Source of the DNA: a virus
IMG/VR virus record: IMGVR_UViG_3300010354_000050
Coordinates: 55,412-119,411 of that record
DNA: 64,000 bases
Strand: one strand, 5' to 3'
In this document: piece after piece, positions 63,084 to 64,000 of the stretch
Layout: the number at the start of each line of letters is the position of its first letter
Numbering within the stretch: position 1 is the first letter of the stretch
Position numbers and translations under genes: made by a program
Notes under the pieces: model-generated
The model's input: the letters and a program-made list of their open reading frames with translations, nothing else
What the model was told of the DNA's origin: nothing
Database searches by the model: none

Positions 63084-63221
63084 CTAGAACTTGTCAGCGG
63101 TAATCCCTTGTTCTAGAACCAAGTACCGGATCGCCTCTTGACGATTTCCTCTGAACTTCCTGTCAGCCAACTTAGTGACAAGATTTTCAAATTTAATTTG
63201 CTGTTGTGCGGAGATCTGCAT
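63084..63221 (-). CDS. Small protein, 45 aa
   Basis: ATG at 63221 to TAG at 63084-63086, 45 codons: MQISAQQQIKFENLVTKLAD, then RKFRGNRQEAIRYLVLEQGI and a short end. AAAGGAATTCACC precedes the ATG. The helix-turn-helix-like layout (two helices, basic loop) could be a DNA-binding protein, but no family is certain. Confidence 0.6.
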   Translation of the reverse strand: MQISAQQQIKFENLVTKLADRKFRGNRQEAIRYLVLEQGITADKF

Positions 63222-63257
63222 AGGGTGAATTCCTTTCAGGTTTCAATTCAATAAAAC

Positions 63258-63307
63258 TACAATACCTGATTCCTAGAGAAAGTCAAGAAAATTGCTAAGC
63301 AATTTTT
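63258..63307 (-). promoter_or_regulatory. Palindrome-linked promoter
   Basis: Palindrome AAATTGCTTAGCAATTT (within 63287-63307) abuts TTGACT (63281-63286), then TATTGT at 63259-63264 (16-bp spacer). It drives the 45-aa gene. Confidence 0.6.
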
Positions 63308-63317
63308 GTTAGAAGGC

Positions 63318-63351
63318 AAAAAAGGAGAAGCTGGTGGTAATCAACTTCTCC
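63318..63351 (-). terminator. Rho-independent terminator
   Basis: AAGGAGAAG and CTTCTCCTT pair across a 16-base loop, with a T6 run on the minus strand. It ends the pentapeptide operon. Confidence 0.65.
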
Positions 63352-63363
63352 TTGGGGCATTAT

Positions 63364-63522
63364 TTATAGAACCTTCAGATCTGCTAGGATAGAAAGCAGG
63401 AGGCTTCCTAGCACTAAAACAGTAATAGTGAAGGAGGTAACTCCTTCAGCAGCAGGGTTAGATGCCCGTACTGCTTGAGCTTCCTGGTACTGTTGGTTGC
63501 TAATTTCCGTATAGAACTTCAT
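63364..63522 (-). CDS. Small membrane protein, 52 aa
   Basis: ATG at 63522 to TAA at 63364-63366. The N-terminal half is polar ([20 protein letters not shown]) and the C-terminal half is one hydrophobic helix ([20 protein letters not shown]). It overlaps the pentapeptide gene by ATGA, so the two are translationally coupled. It may anchor or help its partner. Confidence 0.6.
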   Translation of the reverse strand: MKFYTEISNQQYQEAQAVRASNPAAEGVTSFTITVLVLGSLLLSILADLKVL

Positions 63523-63887
63523 GACTCAATTACACCGCTCAAGTTGGCATCGTACAGGTTGGCACCGCGCAGGTCGGCATAGCTCAGGTTGGCATAGCTC
63601 AAGTTGGCACGGCGCAGTTTGGCTCTGCGCAGGTCGGCACGGATCAGTTTGGCGTTGTTCAGGTCAGCCCCACTCAGGTCAGCCCCGCTCAGGTTGGCGT
63701 TGTTCAGGTCAGCCCCACTCAGTTCGGCATCACTCAGGTCAGCCCAGCTCAGGTCAGCCCAGCTCAGGTCAGCCCCGTCCAGGTTGGCATCGCTCAGGTC
63801 AACTTTTGCCCCCGGATTGGCTTCTCGCCATGCATTCCACCCCTTAACGCCCGCTTTGAGTAGATTGAGTTGCGTTAGGTTTGCCAT
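63519..63887 (-). CDS. Pentapeptide-repeat protein, 122 aa
   Basis: About 17 consecutive A(D/N)LxX repeats (residues 32-118) form a right-handed beta-helix, for example [20 protein letters not shown]. Pentapeptide-repeat proteins of the Qnr/MfpA type mimic DNA and shield gyrase; others are of unknown use and common in cyanobacteria. The gene is markedly GC-richer than the window. It is transcribed from 63921-63970 and coupled to the 52-aa membrane protein. Confidence 0.85.
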   Translation of the reverse strand: MANLTQLNLLKAGVKGWNAWREANPGAKVDLSDANLDGADLSWADLSWADLSDAELSGADLNNANLSGADLSGADLNNAKLIRADLRRAKLRRANLSYANLSYADLRGANLYDANLSGVIES

Positions 63888-63920
63888 TTTTGTTGTTGTT
63901 TCCTCAATTCCTATAAATAC

Positions 63921-63970
63921 ATATTAGCAGTTTTGAAGGGAGTTGTCAAGGAAATTCCTTAGGAATTTCC
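63921..63970 (-). promoter_or_regulatory. Palindrome-linked promoter for the pentapeptide operon
   Basis: Palindrome GGAAATTCCTAAGGAATTTC (63950-63970 region) abuts TTGACA (63944-63949), 17-bp spacer, TAATAT (63921-63926). Confidence 0.75.
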
Positions 63971-64000
63971 ATTACTTTTTATTATGGAAATTGCCTTTTA

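Noticed and set aside
63521-63927. Plus-strand frames over the pentapeptide gene
   Set aside because: They are antisense shadows of the repeat; no start signals; repetitive His/Ser/Arg composition.
1-64000. CRISPR array, integrase, attachment sites or lysogeny module
   Set aside because: No regularly spaced repeats, no recombinase motif and no tRNA-overlapping repeat were seen.

Overview
The window reads as one AT-rich genome segment of a contractile-tailed phage, probably a cyanophage. The virion genes are Mu-like and T4-like: DUF935-type portal, Mu I-type protease/scaffold, HK97-fold major capsid protein, contractile sheath, tube, gp25 and J/gp6 baseplate proteins, a Gp36-type protein and tail fibres. 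The cyanobacterial host is an inference from a DUF4230 protein, SwmB-like and RlpA-like domains and frequent weak Shine-Dalgarno sites. No photosynthesis gene, integrase, terminase, helicase, primase or tape-measure gene is present, so the genome extends beyond the window.

Layout. From 1 to 30.3 kb (plus strand) there are early and accessory genes, mostly under 150 codons. They are arranged as repeated cassettes of terminator, near-consensus sigma-70 promoter and one or two genes. Larger recognisable genes here are a type IIA topoisomerase A subunit, a DNA methyltransferase, an RlpA-like secreted protein, an RNA ligase, a DUF2828 (vWA) protein, a calcineurin-like phosphoesterase, a DarG-like macrodomain and a split DNA polymerase. 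Two good tRNA genes (Thr, Pro) and one aberrant tRNA lie at 14.2 and 18.4 kb. From 30.9 to 32.3 kb are tail-assembly genes, including two chaperone frames joined by a canonical -1 slippery heptamer. From 32.3 to 35.1 kb an island of early-type cassettes interrupts the virion genes. From 35.2 to 60.2 kb lies the main virion cluster, long ORFs with almost no sigma-70 promoters. From 60.3 to 63.9 kb a convergent minus-strand block of small genes shares palindromes abutting the -35 element; it includes a pentapeptide-repeat gene.

Headline observations. (1) The DNA polymerase, split into an exonuclease half (26255-27874) and a polymerase half (28723-30027), resembles mitochondrial DNA polymerase gamma along both halves rather than T7 or E. 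coli Pol I. (2) The early region holds about fifteen decayed small genes (single-base frameshifts, often in A/T runs, nonsense codons, lost starts) that keep their promoters, whereas the 25-kb virion cluster shows no lesion. (3) A CCCAAAC heptamer at 31503-31509 joins the tail-assembly chaperone frames. (4) The minus-strand block carries a shared promoter-abutting palindrome and an 80-bp repeat enclosing a promoter-terminator unit with no ORF.

How the genes work together (inference). Strong early promoters would use host RNA polymerase to express small host-interaction proteins, the replication genes (polymerase, topoisomerase, nucleotide kinase) and counter-defence candidates (methyltransferase, macrodomain, RNA ligase with tRNAs). 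Virion genes are then expressed as long operons. The RlpA-like protein is a candidate for cell-wall cleavage.
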